Assembly (NCBI RefSeq): GCF_905196875.1
Contig: NZ_CAJJWO010000010.1
Coordinates: 1-64,000 of the forward strand
Direction of reading: 5' to 3'
Source: an uncultured Parabacteroides sp.
GTDB lineage: Bacteria > Bacteroidota > Bacteroidia > Bacteroidales > Tannerellaceae
Length of the DNA stretch: 64,000 nucleotides
Under the pieces are notes generated by a model. It had not been told where the DNA came from, made no database searches, and was given only the letters and a program-made list of their open reading frames with translations. Both the position numbers and the translations under genes were made by a program. Shown one piece after another: positions 41,480 to 50,681 of the stretch (positions are counted from its first letter, which is position 1; each line of letters begins with the position of its first letter).

Positions 41480-43609
41480 TTATTTGATCAAATCAGCACG
41501 ACCCTGTACTTCTGTCAGTACCTGCTTAGCGATAGAAGAAGATACCTGAGCATAGTGAGAGAACTGCATTGAAGATGTTGCACGACCTGAAGTGATAGTA
41601 CGAAGAGCTGTTACATAGCCGAATGTTTCAGCCAAAGGAACTTTAGCTTTCACAACACGTGCACCAGTACGGCTTGATTCCATACCTTCAACCTGTCCGC
41701 GACGTTTGTTCAAGTCACCAATTACATCACCCATGCTTTCTTCCGGAGTTACAACTTCCATCTGCATGATCGGTTCCATCAAAGCAGGACCAGCCTTTTC
41801 AGAAGCGCTCTTGAATGCCTGGATACCTGCGATTTCGAAAGACAACTGGTCAGAGTCAACCGGGTGGAATGAACCATCGATCAATGTTACTTTCAGTTTA
41901 TCCAACGGATAACCGGCAAGGATACCGTTCTTCATAGCTTTTTCGAAACCTTTCTGTACTGAAGGGATAAATTCTTTAGGAATATTACCACCTTTCACTT
42001 CGTCGATAAACTGCAGTGTACCTTCGAATTCAGCATCAGCCGGTTCAACGCGAACGATGATATCAGCAAACTTACCACGACCACCAGACTGTTTCTTATA
42101 AACTTCACGAAGTTCAACAGACTTGGTAATAGCTTCCTTGTAAGTTACCTGAGGTTTACCCTGGTTACATTCAACCTTGAATTCGCGACGCAGACGGTCA
42201 ACGATGATATCCAAGTGAAGTTCACCCATACCGCTAATTACAGTCTGACCTGTTTCTTCGTTTGTCTGTACGCGGAATGTAGGATCTTCTTCAGCCAGCT
42301 TAGCCAATCCCATACCCAGTTTATCCAGGTCTTTCTGAGTTTTAGGCTCTACTGCGATACCGATAACCGGCTCCGGGAATTCCATTGATTCCAGTGTAAT
42401 CGGATGTGCTTCGTCACAAAGAGTATCACCAGTACGGATATCTTTGAAACCAACACCAGCACCGATATCACCACAACCGATAGCTTCCATCGGGTTCTGT
42501 TTGTTTGAGTGCATCTGGAACAGACGAGAAATACGTTCTTTCTTACCTGAACGAGTGTTATAAACATAAGAACCTGCAGGCAGAGAACCTGAATATACAC
42601 GGAAGAAGCACAAGCGGCCTACATACGGGTCGGTTGCGATCTTAAATGCCAGTGCAGTCAGCGGTTCTTCGAACAACGGTTTACGAACGATTACTTTATC
42701 AGGATCGTTAGGATCTGTACCTTCGATAGCTTCTGTATCAGCAGGACTCGGCAGATATGCACAAACTGCATTCAACAAAGTCTGAACACCTTTATTCTTG
42801 AAAGAAGAACCACAGATCATCGGATTGATTTGCATAGCGATAGTACCTTTACGGATAGCTGTTCTGATTTCATCTTCAGTAATAGTAGAAGGATCATCAA
42901 AATATTTTTCCATCAAAGCATCGTCGCATTCAGCCAAAGATTCGAGCATCTTATCTCTCCACTCATCAGCTTCATCCTTCAGGTCTGCCGGAATTTCTTC
43001 AATTGAATATTCAGCACCCATTGTTTCATCATGCCAAAGAATAGCTTTCATTGTTACAAGGTCAACTACACCTTTGAAAGTTTCTTCTGCACCGATAGGA
43101 ATCTGAATAGGACAAGGATTTGCGCCTAATACAGCCTTCACCTGACGAACTACTTCAAAGAAGTTTGCGCCGGAACGGTCCATTTTGTTTACATAACCAA
43201 TTCTGGGTACATTATATTTGTCAGCCTGACGCCAAACTGTTTCAGATTGGGGTTCTACACCACCAACAGCACAGAATGCAGCAACGGCACCATCCAGAAT
43301 ACGCAGTGAACGTTCTACTTCAACAGTAAAGTCCACGTGTCCCGGGGTGTCAATCAAGTTGATTTTATATTTATCATTAGCGTAATTCCAGAAAGTAGTT
43401 GTAGCAGCAGAAGTGATAGTGATACCACGTTCCTGTTCCTGCTCCATCCAGTCCATAGTTGCAGCACCGTCGTGAACTTCACCAATCTTGTGAGTCAGAC
43501 CTGTGTAGAAAAGGATACGCTCAGAAGTCGTAGTCTTTCCTGCATCGATGTGCGCCATGATACCGATGTTTCTGGTATATTTTAATTGTTCGTCAGCTTT
43601 TGTTGCCAT
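41480..43609 (-). CDS. fusA: Elongation factor G
   Basis: The 709-aa GTPase drives translocation. The G1 motif is AHIDAGKTTT near residue 20, G2 EQERGITITSAAT, G3 DTPGHVDF and G4 NKMD. Domains II-V follow, with domain IV loop GGRGKFADIIV and domain V VTPEESMGDVIGDLNKRRG. It is cytoplasmic. It lies 28 bp after rpsG, in the str position. Bacteroidetes often carry a second EF-G paralogue elsewhere; this cluster copy is the canonical one. Confidence 0.98.
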   Translation of the reverse strand: MATKADEQLKYTRNIGIMAHIDAGKTTTSERILFYTGLTHKIGEVHDGAATMDWMEQEQERGITITSAATTTFWNYANDKYKINLIDTPGHVDFTVEVERSLRILDGAVAAFCAVGGVEPQSETVWRQADKYNVPRIGYVNKMDRSGANFFEVVRQVKAVLGANPCPIQIPIGAEETFKGVVDLVTMKAILWHDETMGAEYSIEEIPADLKDEADEWRDKMLESLAECDDALMEKYFDDPSTITEDEIRTAIRKGTIAMQINPMICGSSFKNKGVQTLLNAVCAYLPSPADTEAIEGTDPNDPDKVIVRKPLFEEPLTALAFKIATDPYVGRLCFFRVYSGSLPAGSYVYNTRSGKKERISRLFQMHSNKQNPMEAIGCGDIGAGVGFKDIRTGDTLCDEAHPITLESMEFPEPVIGIAVEPKTQKDLDKLGMGLAKLAEEDPTFRVQTNEETGQTVISGMGELHLDIIVDRLRREFKVECNQGKPQVTYKEAITKSVELREVYKKQSGGRGKFADIIVRVEPADAEFEGTLQFIDEVKGGNIPKEFIPSVQKGFEKAMKNGILAGYPLDKLKVTLIDGSFHPVDSDQLSFEIAGIQAFKSASEKAGPALMEPIMQMEVVTPEESMGDVIGDLNKRRGQVEGMESSRTGARVVKAKVPLAETFGYVTALRTITSGRATSSMQFSHYAQVSSSIAKQVLTEVQGRADLIK

Positions 43610-43637
43610 CTTTTTTTATTCTCCTAAATTTGCTAAA

Positions 43638-44114
43638 TTAAAATCTGAAGTGAGCGAATGCACGGTTAGCTTCAGCCATACGATGCATATCTTCTTTTCT
43701 TTTGAATGCGCCACCCTGGTTGTTGAAAGCATCTACAATCTCTGCAGACAACTTATCAGACATCGTCTTACCACCTCTCTTACGTGAGAAGATAATAAGG
43801 TTCTTCATAGAAATTGATTCTTTACGATCGGGGCGAATTTCAGTAGGTACCTGGAAAGTAGCACCACCTACACGGCGTGACTTCACTTCGACTTGAGGGG
43901 TAATATTGTCGAGTGCAGCTTTCCAAATTTCGAGAGCAGACTTTTCTTCGTTAGGCAATTTGGCCTTAACGGTTTCCAGAGCGGAATAGAAAATTTCGAA
44001 GGCAGTATTTTTCTTGCCATCATACATTAAATGGTTAACGAATCTCGTAACCTTAACATCACCGAAAACAGGATCCGGAAGGATCTGTCTTTTCTTTGGT
44101 TTTGCTTTTCTCAT
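43638..44114 (-). CDS. rpsG: 30S ribosomal protein S7
   Basis: From ATG 44114 the protein has the usual 158 aa: MRKAKPKKRQILPDPVFGDV, RFVNHLMYDGKKNTAFEIFY, and VGGATFQVPTEIRPDRKESI. A longer frame from 44171 adds a Lys-rich extension not seen in the family and is rejected. S7 nucleates the 30S head. Confidence 0.96.
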   Translation of the reverse strand: MRKAKPKKRQILPDPVFGDVKVTRFVNHLMYDGKKNTAFEIFYSALETVKAKLPNEEKSALEIWKAALDNITPQVEVKSRRVGGATFQVPTEIRPDRKESISMKNLIIFSRKRGGKTMSDKLSAEIVDAFNNQGGAFKRKEDMHRMAEANRAFAHFRF

Positions 44115-44271
44115 TTTGTTTTCAAAAATTTCGTTTTTTTCTTTGGTTGCCTTTTTAAACTTTGTCTTCAACGGTTCCGCTGAACCATTTACTCAACCTT
44201 GTAGCCTATCCAAATACTCAAACCAGCTTTAATACTTAATTTAAATTCTCAGTTTGAAGGGATGTAACTAA

Positions 44272-44682
44272 TTACTTCTTCTTTCCTTTAGCTGCAGCAG
44301 CTGCCTGTCCTGGTTTCGGACGTTTAGCTCCGTATTTAGAACGTCTTTGAGTACGTCCGTTTACGCCAGCAGTATCCAAGGTTCCACGTACAATGTGATA
44401 ACGTACACCAGGAAGGTCCTTAACACGACCACCACGTACTAATACGATTGAGTGTTCTTGTAGGTTGTGTCCTTCTCCCGGAATGTAAGAGTTTACTTCT
44501 TTACCATTTGTCAAACGAACTCTCGCTACTTTACGCATTGCAGAGTTAGGTTTTTTAGGGGTTGTAGTATAAACACGTACACAAACGCCACGTCTCTGAG
44601 GACATGAATCCAGTGCAGGTGATTTACCTTTTACCACCAAAGTCTCCCTTCCTTTTCTAACTAATTGCTGAATTGTAGGCAT
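44272..44682 (-). CDS. rpsL: 30S ribosomal protein S12
   Basis: The 136-aa protein begins MPTIQQLVRKGRETLVVKGK. It has the decoding loops TTPKKPNSAMRKVARVRLTN, with the Lys whose mutation gives streptomycin resistance in other bacteria apparently wild type, and GGRVKDLPGVRYHIVRGTLD. The Ala/Lys tail is slightly longer than in E. coli. It is the first gene of the supercluster, so its promoter drives at least rpsL-rpsG-fusA. Confidence 0.98.
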   Translation of the reverse strand: MPTIQQLVRKGRETLVVKGKSPALDSCPQRRGVCVRVYTTTPKKPNSAMRKVARVRLTNGKEVNSYIPGEGHNLQEHSIVLVRGGRVKDLPGVRYHIVRGTLDTAGVNGRTQRRSKYGAKRPKPGQAAAAAKGKKK

Positions 44683-44747
44683 TTCTTTTCTTTTTTAAAC
44701 TTTGAATGTGTTATAATTATATTTATATCTTTTTCTATTTCAGGCTG

Positions 44748-44778
44748 CAAAGATACGCATTATTTCCGTATAACCAAC
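44748..44778 (-). promoter_or_regulatory. Promoter of the rpsL-led ribosomal supercluster
   Basis: On the minus strand GTTG at 44778-44775 is followed after 19 nt by TATCTTTG at 44755-44748. This fits the Bacteroidales -33 TTTG (one mismatch) and -7 TAnnTTTG consensus, giving a leader of about 60 nt. A second -7 box TAACTTTG lies further upstream at 44829-44822. Confidence 0.6.
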
Positions 44779-44897
44779 GAGTTACAGTTCTTTTTCTGCA
44801 TAATTCGCGCTAAAAACGGTGCAAAGTTACATAATAGTTCCCGTTTGTTTCTGCTACACAACATGTGAATTCATACTATTTATTATTATTTAACACG

Positions 44898-44928
44898 AAG
44901 CCCCGCTGGCTTAAAACCAACGGGGCTT
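44898..44928. terminator. Hairpin terminator in the rpsL upstream region
   Basis: AAGCCCCG at 44898-44905 pairs perfectly with CGGGGCTT at 44921-44928 across 15 nt. It isolates the supercluster promoter from the downstream end of the DUF6383 gene. Confidence 0.6.
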
Positions 44929-45099
44929 GTCTTGTGTCTGCTTTTTCCCTTCACAGGGATACCGGCAGATGAACTTTATTTTATTACTTTAGTATTAAAA
45001 CTACTTATTCGCCCTCACGGGATACTTATTCAGGAATGGACACAAGAAGTTTACCACCCGGAATACGCAGTTTTTTTTGATTATAAATTATATCTTGAT
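44929..45099. other. Non-coding gap
   Basis: This part of the 464-bp region between rpsL and the DUF6383 protein gene holds no convincing gene; a frame opening at 44932 runs into the antisense of the DUF6383 gene and has no family features. An uninterrupted T-run occurs at 45071-45078. Confidence 0.5.
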
Positions 45100-45131
45100 A
45101 AAAGAAGAACAGAGAACTCCGCTCTTCTTTT
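45100..45131 (-). terminator. Terminator of the DUF6383 surface protein gene
   Basis: AAAAGAAGA at 45100-45108 pairs with TCTTCTTTT at 45123-45131 around a 14-nt loop. On the minus strand the hairpin follows the stop by 16 bp and ends in a T-run. Confidence 0.65.
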
Positions 45132-45146
45132 TACTTTTTCAGATTA

Positions 45147-48100
45147 TTACTTTACAATAGCTTTAACAGCTACTTCACCTTCCACTGCGACAATTACCAC
45201 ACCTGCCGGTACATTAATTGAGGCATTGCTTGATGTAATAACAGTGCTAGCAACAACCTGACCTAATACGTTAGAGATTGTTACAGTCTTTCCTTCTGCG
45301 TTCAATATTCTAACTGCACCCTTTTCTACAACTACAGATACTGTAGGAACAGCATCAATACTACCATTACCAGTAGCAACTTCGTCCAACGCATCTTCGA
45401 TATTGAAAATCTGAGCATTGTTGATCAGTTCCTGCATCAAACTTGCATCGTCAGCATGATCGGAACCTATTGTTGTGAACTTAGCCAATACCGGACAAGA
45501 GTTCTGAACCTTCACCCAAGCACCCTTGAATGAACCGATATCTGAACCAACACCGTTAGATTCGATCAGGAAGTCTTTTTCAGGATCTTCATTGATCAGA
45601 CGCAAAGAGAATGCATAGTTAGCATGTTTGCCATCCAATGTTTTCTTATCAAATACAGTTGCATCAGCAAATGTAGCAGGATCAACCACGCTATATTTTG
45701 CTTGTACGCTTTCCAATGTGTTACCACCTTTCAGAATATACAGATATTCAACACCATCTTCTACACGATAGATAGCTTCAACGAAACCAAGACGATCATA
45801 ACCTGAGTATTTAAACTTGTCTGCATTGTTTAGCATTCCTGTTTTGCCTTCGATAGAATCAGTCAGATTAACGAAGAATCTACCTGCCAGATAACCGATA
45901 TAAGGTACAGTATGGTCACTATGAGCATCACCTTCCTTAATATATCCATGTTCGTCAGTTGCACACCATTTACCATCTTGTACAGTTGCAGTATCCACAG
46001 CAAACAAATACTGAGGCATTACTTCGTTAGAAGCTTTCACATATTTAGCATACATAGCAGTAGTAGTATTCTTGCCTACCGGAGTGATACCTTGTGCAGT
46101 CAGACCCAGATAACCAAAGTCTTTTACAAAGCTAGGAGCACCTACCTGATTGTTTGCATCTTCATACAGATATTCTTTAGCAGTACCTCTCTGACGGAAG
46201 ATTTTAGCAGTCTTAGCATCAGTGATTGTACGATACAATGATACATTTTCAGCACCTACAGCAAAAGCAGAAGCTCTTGAAGAAGCGATATTGTCAAGTG
46301 TTTCACTACTCAAACGACCAACATTGTCAAGACAATGAGCCTGTCCTAAACCATTAGTTGTACCAGTCAAAGTAAGAGCGCTTTCTTTTGTGCCCAGACC
46401 TGAATTATTGATATCGATCAATACATAGTATTTTTCTTCACCCTTCACCTGATCGGCTTTCAAATAGAACACTGCTTTAGATACTGTAGTAGAAGCCTTT
46501 GCGTTCAACTCTGTAGCTTCTTTATCAGTCATTGCATAGTAATACGGCAGTTCACCATAGGTGCTAACCAGGAATACATAATATTTGTCATTATCAATCA
46601 GGTTAGCATCTTTTACTTTTAAAGTATAACCAGTTCTAATCAACTGAGGCAGACCAGCTACACCAGCACCTGCGCCAAAAGCAACATCTGTTGCTGCAGT
46701 TACAGCTTCAGCTTCGAAGAAAGCATCTTTTGAATCAGACGGAGCAAAGTTTTTGTCAGCAGTCACATCCAGATATAAGTCTTTGTTTACAAACAAATTG
46801 TAAGCAAGATTGTATTTAGTGATGATCAGATCCGTCAGGTTCTTGTAACCATGATGTTCGCTAGTCAAAGCTGCAACATCAGTTATAGGATCAATTGCAT
46901 AAGAAGTTTCATTGTCTAAAGTCTTTATTCCTTTATAGTCTTTATTAATGGTAAAATAACTACCATCAGCATCAACATACAACTGACCATTAAACATAGG
47001 AGCTGTGAAAGCAGTTACGTTAACACCATATTCACGGTTCTTCATATCTATTGTAGTACAACCTGTTGCATCAACAACCCACATAGTAGCAGGCATATCG
47101 TTGTAGTTCTGAGCAGCGGTACCATCGCTATATTTTTCAATAGCATCAAAGATAATAGCTCCATTAAAATTACATACCACACTCTTTCCATCCACAACTC
47201 GTTTGATAGAATACAGATTCGGAGTTAGAGTGGCACGTGTCAGATATTCAAAGTTTCTATCTGCGTAAGTAAACTTTGTTTTCAAAGAACCTGGCAAAGC
47301 AAAACCATCAAGTTCTGTATTATAAGCTGTGATGACAGACTGTGTTGCTGTTAGATCACCAATACGAATTACCACCTGACCAATAGTAGCATCCTGCAAA
47401 TCGGTTGCGCTTGTAGCAGTAGCATTAAAGAATCCGGAAAGCTTATTATTTACAGAGTTAAATGCATAATCGCCATTCAACCAAGCATTGTTAGCCGGAT
47501 TCTTACTCAAAGCATTCAGCGGTTCAAATACCAAACTGTCTTGAGAAGGATGATAAGTAACCTTGAAAGCAGAACGAGCCATCCAAGTAGCTTCTGTCAT
47601 TCCAGAACCAGCAGGTATACCAGCTGCCGCCAATTTACCTTCGCTCAAATCTAATTTCAAGAACTTTGATTGATTAGGATAGAAATCAGGAGAAACATAC
47701 AGATACTCAGTTCCCGTTTTCAGGTAAACATAGTCTGCTTCCTTATTATTAGCAGTGATACCCATCTTATCTGCATCATAACCTGCAGCAGTAGAAATGT
47801 CTGTGCCAACAGCTTCTGCCATAAATTGATTGTCTAAAAATACACTTGCAGCAGTAGGTACCTTTGACGAAGCAATCTTAAATGTATCGCTGGCGATCAC
47901 GCTCATTGCTTTAGCTGCATCAGCCAACAGATACTTGAAGTCTACTTTTCTATTCAGATCATCAGCCGTCAAAACGATAGCTTCAGCCAATACAGGTTGC
48001 AATGTAACTGCTTCTGCAACAGAAGAAGCAGCAGTACCAGCTACCGCTTTAGTGTATTTCACAGTAATAATGTCACCTGCGGTATTCTTCTGTAGTACAG

Positions 48101-48653
48101 CAACAGAGTCTTGAGTAAAATAAGAATAGACTTTCGCTGCCGGGAATTTAGTAGCACCATTATCGTTGGTAGTATACCATGCCCAGTTATCTAAACAACC
48201 TTCAACGACAGAAGCAGGAGTTGCATCACTTGTTAATTCAGCAGCAGTTTTCACTGTTGCAGGAGCAATAGCTTTTGCTACATCAATAGCTAAGGGCATA
48301 CCAGTTTCTTTGTTTACATAGTTAAATATGTAACCACTGTTAGCATCAGGTTTAACCTCAATTGACCACAAAGAAGCATTGATAGGAGCAGTAGCAACAG
48401 CTACCATTTTCATTGTCAATACACCGGTAGTCAGATTACGTTCCTGAACCAATACATTGCCAGCTCCATCAGACAACTGATACAGCTTATTTTCAAATTT
48501 GGTAATAGTGTTAGCTTGGCCATCTTCGCTCATAGTTTCTGCCGGACGCAAACCCACATTATGACCTACCGTTCTTACAGTAGATGCAGCAAAGACTCCA
48601 GTACTAGATGCCAGCAAAGCGCCAACAAGTAAAGTAGAAAACTTTTTGTTCAT
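45147..48653 (-). CDS. Large exported DUF6383 protein, predicted phase-variable surface protein
   Basis: The 1168-aa protein has a signal peptide (MNKKFSTLLVGALLASSTGVFA). The long Ala/Thr/Asp-rich body shows loosely repeated units of about 90-110 residues built on Tyr-rich strands (YVYLKTGTEYLYVSPD, KYYVFLVSTYGELPYYYAMT, EYLYEDANNQVGAPSFVKDF). The last about 75 residues form a DUF6383 beta-sandwich: VEKGAVRILNAEGKTVTISN, GQVVASTVITSSNASINVPA and a Val-rich end. Such tails mark abundant Parabacteroides exported proteins. No enzyme motif is seen; an adhesin or surface-layer role is inferred. The invertible promoter at 48721-48931 faces away from the gene here, predicting an OFF state. Confidence 0.85.
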   Translation of the reverse strand: MNKKFSTLLVGALLASSTGVFAASTVRTVGHNVGLRPAETMSEDGQANTITKFENKLYQLSDGAGNVLVQERNLTTGVLTMKMVAVATAPINASLWSIEVKPDANSGYIFNYVNKETGMPLAIDVAKAIAPATVKTAAELTSDATPASVVEGCLDNWAWYTTNDNGATKFPAAKVYSYFTQDSVAVLQKNTAGDIITVKYTKAVAGTAASSVAEAVTLQPVLAEAIVLTADDLNRKVDFKYLLADAAKAMSVIASDTFKIASSKVPTAASVFLDNQFMAEAVGTDISTAAGYDADKMGITANNKEADYVYLKTGTEYLYVSPDFYPNQSKFLKLDLSEGKLAAAGIPAGSGMTEATWMARSAFKVTYHPSQDSLVFEPLNALSKNPANNAWLNGDYAFNSVNNKLSGFFNATATSATDLQDATIGQVVIRIGDLTATQSVITAYNTELDGFALPGSLKTKFTYADRNFEYLTRATLTPNLYSIKRVVDGKSVVCNFNGAIIFDAIEKYSDGTAAQNYNDMPATMWVVDATGCTTIDMKNREYGVNVTAFTAPMFNGQLYVDADGSYFTINKDYKGIKTLDNETSYAIDPITDVAALTSEHHGYKNLTDLIITKYNLAYNLFVNKDLYLDVTADKNFAPSDSKDAFFEAEAVTAATDVAFGAGAGVAGLPQLIRTGYTLKVKDANLIDNDKYYVFLVSTYGELPYYYAMTDKEATELNAKASTTVSKAVFYLKADQVKGEEKYYVLIDINNSGLGTKESALTLTGTTNGLGQAHCLDNVGRLSSETLDNIASSRASAFAVGAENVSLYRTITDAKTAKIFRQRGTAKEYLYEDANNQVGAPSFVKDFGYLGLTAQGITPVGKNTTTAMYAKYVKASNEVMPQYLFAVDTATVQDGKWCATDEHGYIKEGDAHSDHTVPYIGYLAGRFFVNLTDSIEGKTGMLNNADKFKYSGYDRLGFVEAIYRVEDGVEYLYILKGGNTLESVQAKYSVVDPATFADATVFDKKTLDGKHANYAFSLRLINEDPEKDFLIESNGVGSDIGSFKGAWVKVQNSCPVLAKFTTIGSDHADDASLMQELINNAQIFNIEDALDEVATGNGSIDAVPTVSVVVEKGAVRILNAEGKTVTISNVLGQVVASTVITSSNASINVPAGVVIVAVEGEVAVKAIVK

Positions 48654-48720
48654 AATTCTAAATTTAATATTAATACTAATGTTCGTAATGTTTCGTATCT
48701 GTTTGAACGTTTCTAAATGT

Positions 48721-48931
48721 TAATGACTAGCTAAAACGTTCCTTTTTTCTCGTCATCGATTTGTAGAACAAAAGAGTTTGTAATGAAAAGCGACAATTTC
48801 GTACTAATCTTACTATTCAATTGATAAGAAAGAACATACGATTTCATTTTTTTCTTTGGAAAGGATTGCAAATCCAAAAGGAATTTGTACTTTTGTTGAC
48901 GAGAAAAAAGGAACCTTTTAATTAGTCACTA
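48721..48931. repeat. Invertible promoter element upstream of the DUF6383 protein gene
   Basis: Left arm 48721-48755 and right arm 48897-48931 are inverted repeats with 31 of 35 positions identical; the inner 18 bp, GTTCCTTTTTTCTCGTCA, are perfect. They enclose 141 bp (48756-48896). A Bacteroidales consensus promoter lies inside on the plus strand: -33 ATTG at 48865-48868, a 19-bp spacer, and -7 TACTTTTG at 48888-48895, directly against the right arm. It points away from the DUF6383 gene. Inversion would move the -7 box to 48764-48757 facing the gene, giving a leader of about 95 nt. The geometry matches the invertible promoters known in Bacteroides and Parabacteroides. The recombinase must be encoded elsewhere. 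Confidence 0.85.
48865..48895 (+). promoter_or_regulatory. Promoter inside the invertible element, OFF orientation
   Basis: ATTG, 19 bp, TACTTTTG is the best -33/-7 match in the region. In this orientation it transcribes rightward, toward the 3' end of the minus-strand VapE-like gene, where no plus-strand gene exists. Confidence 0.7.
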
Positions 48932-49116
48932 TTTTTCGCCTCATTTTAGATTTATACCACTGTATTACAAAACCTTACAAACATCAAAGCAACATTGTTA
49001 ATATTTGTAACCGACAAACATCTATAAAGCCTGTTATTAATGTACACGTACATTATATAATAGAAAAGCACATAGACGTGTCACCCGTCACGCCCTTCAA
49101 ACACCTACCAATCAGA
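48932..49116. other. Non-coding gap with a palindrome
   Basis: This region follows the 3' end of the VapE-like gene. It carries a short palindrome, TAATGTAC-AC-GTACATTA at 49038-49055, without a T-run. No gene is seen. Confidence 0.5.
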
Positions 49117-50385
49117 CTATTGCTGTGACACCACCTGATAAAAGTTCCCATACCGCGTATGTTTGCGTTCTACACCCAGTGAAACCAGTAATTTGCCAAA
49201 ATTGGCTGCCGATACGCTTCGCATAGCTGCCGGATTACATTTTTTCAATCGTTTGAAGATTTCGGCAGATGAAAGAGACAATGCTTCCTCACCATATTCG
49301 GCCGGACGAAAGCAAGAGTGGAATACCTCCTCCTCGACCGGACTCTTATAGAAAGCAGCATTCGAAACCATTATCTTTGCTTCTTCTTCCCCCGTAAACC
49401 AATAACGTTCGCCGGCAAGTAATTCCGCTTTCAATTGGGCATACAGCTGGGCATGATCCACAGGCGAACAGTCGATCTTCTCCTCTATCTCAACACAAAG
49501 AAAACGGCGGCTTCCGGTCGGATCAGTCAGCAACTCTTTCTGATTGGAAGTTGCTATAAATGAAGCGATACGGGGAAGTGAACTATAATTCTTTTGATGT
49601 GCCTTACGAATATTCAAGCCGACCATCTGCATCAGATTTTTCAATAAAGCCATTTTGCGCGGTGAGAATTTATCGAACTCATCCAGGTTTATCAAACCGA
49701 ATTCCGACAATTTACGTTCAGATCCTGTCTGGCTGGCAAGATCAAAACTATCTGTATAATAACGCTGTAACTCACCAGGTAGTAACATTTTACAAAATGT
49801 AGACTTTTGTTTTCCCTGTTTACGACTTACCAAAACCGGTGCGACGCTATTGGCATGCAATACGTCCATTCCTAACCATTGTGCCGTCATACCCAGCAAC
49901 CAGCGATGAAAACCTTCCACCCACAAGGGCGTTTCCGACACCCGACGAGCCAATCCGCTTATCCTGTCTGTACCGTCCCAGTGAGGCAATTCGTTCATAA
50001 ACAGATGAAACGGATGATATTCGACTATATTACCCGAATAAATATATCGTGAAATATCACGATCCCAACAATCGAGACCACTCTTTCTGGCCACTATGCA
50101 GAAGCTGTTCAAGTCACGCTGACCGACCGGCATAAACTGACAATCGGTGACATGCCGCATCCGGTATTCCGTTTCCCCAGTCAGTTTATTAAAACGAAAA
50201 TCATACTGCTTCTCCAGAAAATCTTCCATTTTCATAAGAGCATCCGTCATTTTACCCGCAGGTGATTTTTCAACATGCCTGTCAGTCACTACGGATTGTT
50301 TCACTTTACGGTTGCCGCTTGCTTCTCCCAGGCAGTTTTGGACCCACCGTAGCACTGTTTCAATAAGATTTTTCATACTTTTCAT
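49117..50385 (-). CDS. VapE/DUF3874-like P-loop ATPase (virulence-associated E family)
   Basis: The 422-aa protein has an N-terminal primase-accessory-like region, LNSFCIVARKSGLDCWDRDI, then VEYHPFHLFMNELPHWDGTD, typical of VapE proteins. The ATPase core has a Walker A-like VSRKQGKQKSTFCKMLLPGE near residue 188, a Walker B LINLDEFDKFSP near 235, and a sensor block IASFIATSNQKELLTDPTGSRRFLC. The C-terminal about 80 residues match the DUF3874 winged-helix-like region. In phages VapE relatives are replication helicases. No phage genes flank it here; chromosomal copies beside an HU-like gene are frequent in Bacteroides. Role unknown; the divergent HU-like gene and iteron-like repeats suggest a DNA-level function. 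Confidence 0.82.
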   Translation of the reverse strand: MKSMKNLIETVLRWVQNCLGEASGNRKVKQSVVTDRHVEKSPAGKMTDALMKMEDFLEKQYDFRFNKLTGETEYRMRHVTDCQFMPVGQRDLNSFCIVARKSGLDCWDRDISRYIYSGNIVEYHPFHLFMNELPHWDGTDRISGLARRVSETPLWVEGFHRWLLGMTAQWLGMDVLHANSVAPVLVSRKQGKQKSTFCKMLLPGELQRYYTDSFDLASQTGSERKLSEFGLINLDEFDKFSPRKMALLKNLMQMVGLNIRKAHQKNYSSLPRIASFIATSNQKELLTDPTGSRRFLCVEIEEKIDCSPVDHAQLYAQLKAELLAGERYWFTGEEEAKIMVSNAAFYKSPVEEEVFHSCFRPAEYGEEALSLSSAEIFKRLKKCNPAAMRSVSAANFGKLLVSLGVERKHTRYGNFYQVVSQQ

Positions 50386-50535
50386 ACGTTGATTTTTTAT
50401 GTATTTTCACCGAAGGTATAACGCGGATAACGGGTTTTGCAAATTTGCAGGCCACAACTTTTCCGGAAACTCATCTAATGAAAAGCCTTGTATATCTTGT
50501 TGCACAGGTCATATATTATTAGTATATTCGTAGGC

Positions 50536-50640
50536 GCTTTTTCATCGTTCCACAATAGTAAAGCGTTCGCCTTACAACTGTAAAACAATCACCTAACAGT
50601 TGTCAAACGATCGCTCAACAATTGTAAGGCGATAAAAAGG
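50536..50640. repeat. Iteron-like array of degenerate 22-bp direct repeats
   Basis: Three adjacent 22-bp units start at 50558, 50580 and 50602, each beginning GTMAARC or similar and containing a TCGCYY/TCACCT core followed by MAACADTT. A fourth, weaker unit precedes them at 50536-50557 (shared ATCG, TC, ACAAT), and a partial unit GTAAGGCGAT begins at 50624. The spacing is exactly 22 bp, two helical turns. The array ends 42 bp before the HU-like gene ATG. Repeats of this kind are commonly operators or replication-initiator sites; which applies here is unknown. Confidence 0.65.
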
Positions 50641-50681
50641 AAGGCACTTAAATACTAATTACTCATGAAAATCGAACGAAT

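Noticed and set aside
19012..44682. A tuf gene within the ribosomal cluster
   Set aside because: fusA is followed directly by rpsJ after 21 bp, so tuf is absent here, as is usual in Bacteroidetes.
44932..45261. 109-codon plus-strand frame between rpsL and the DUF6383 gene
   Set aside because: Its second half is antisense to the DUF6383 tail and it crosses a terminator; no signal or domain.
50536..50640. Possible CRISPR array
   Set aside because: The repeats are contiguous, degenerate and only 22 bp with no spacers, and no cas gene is near.
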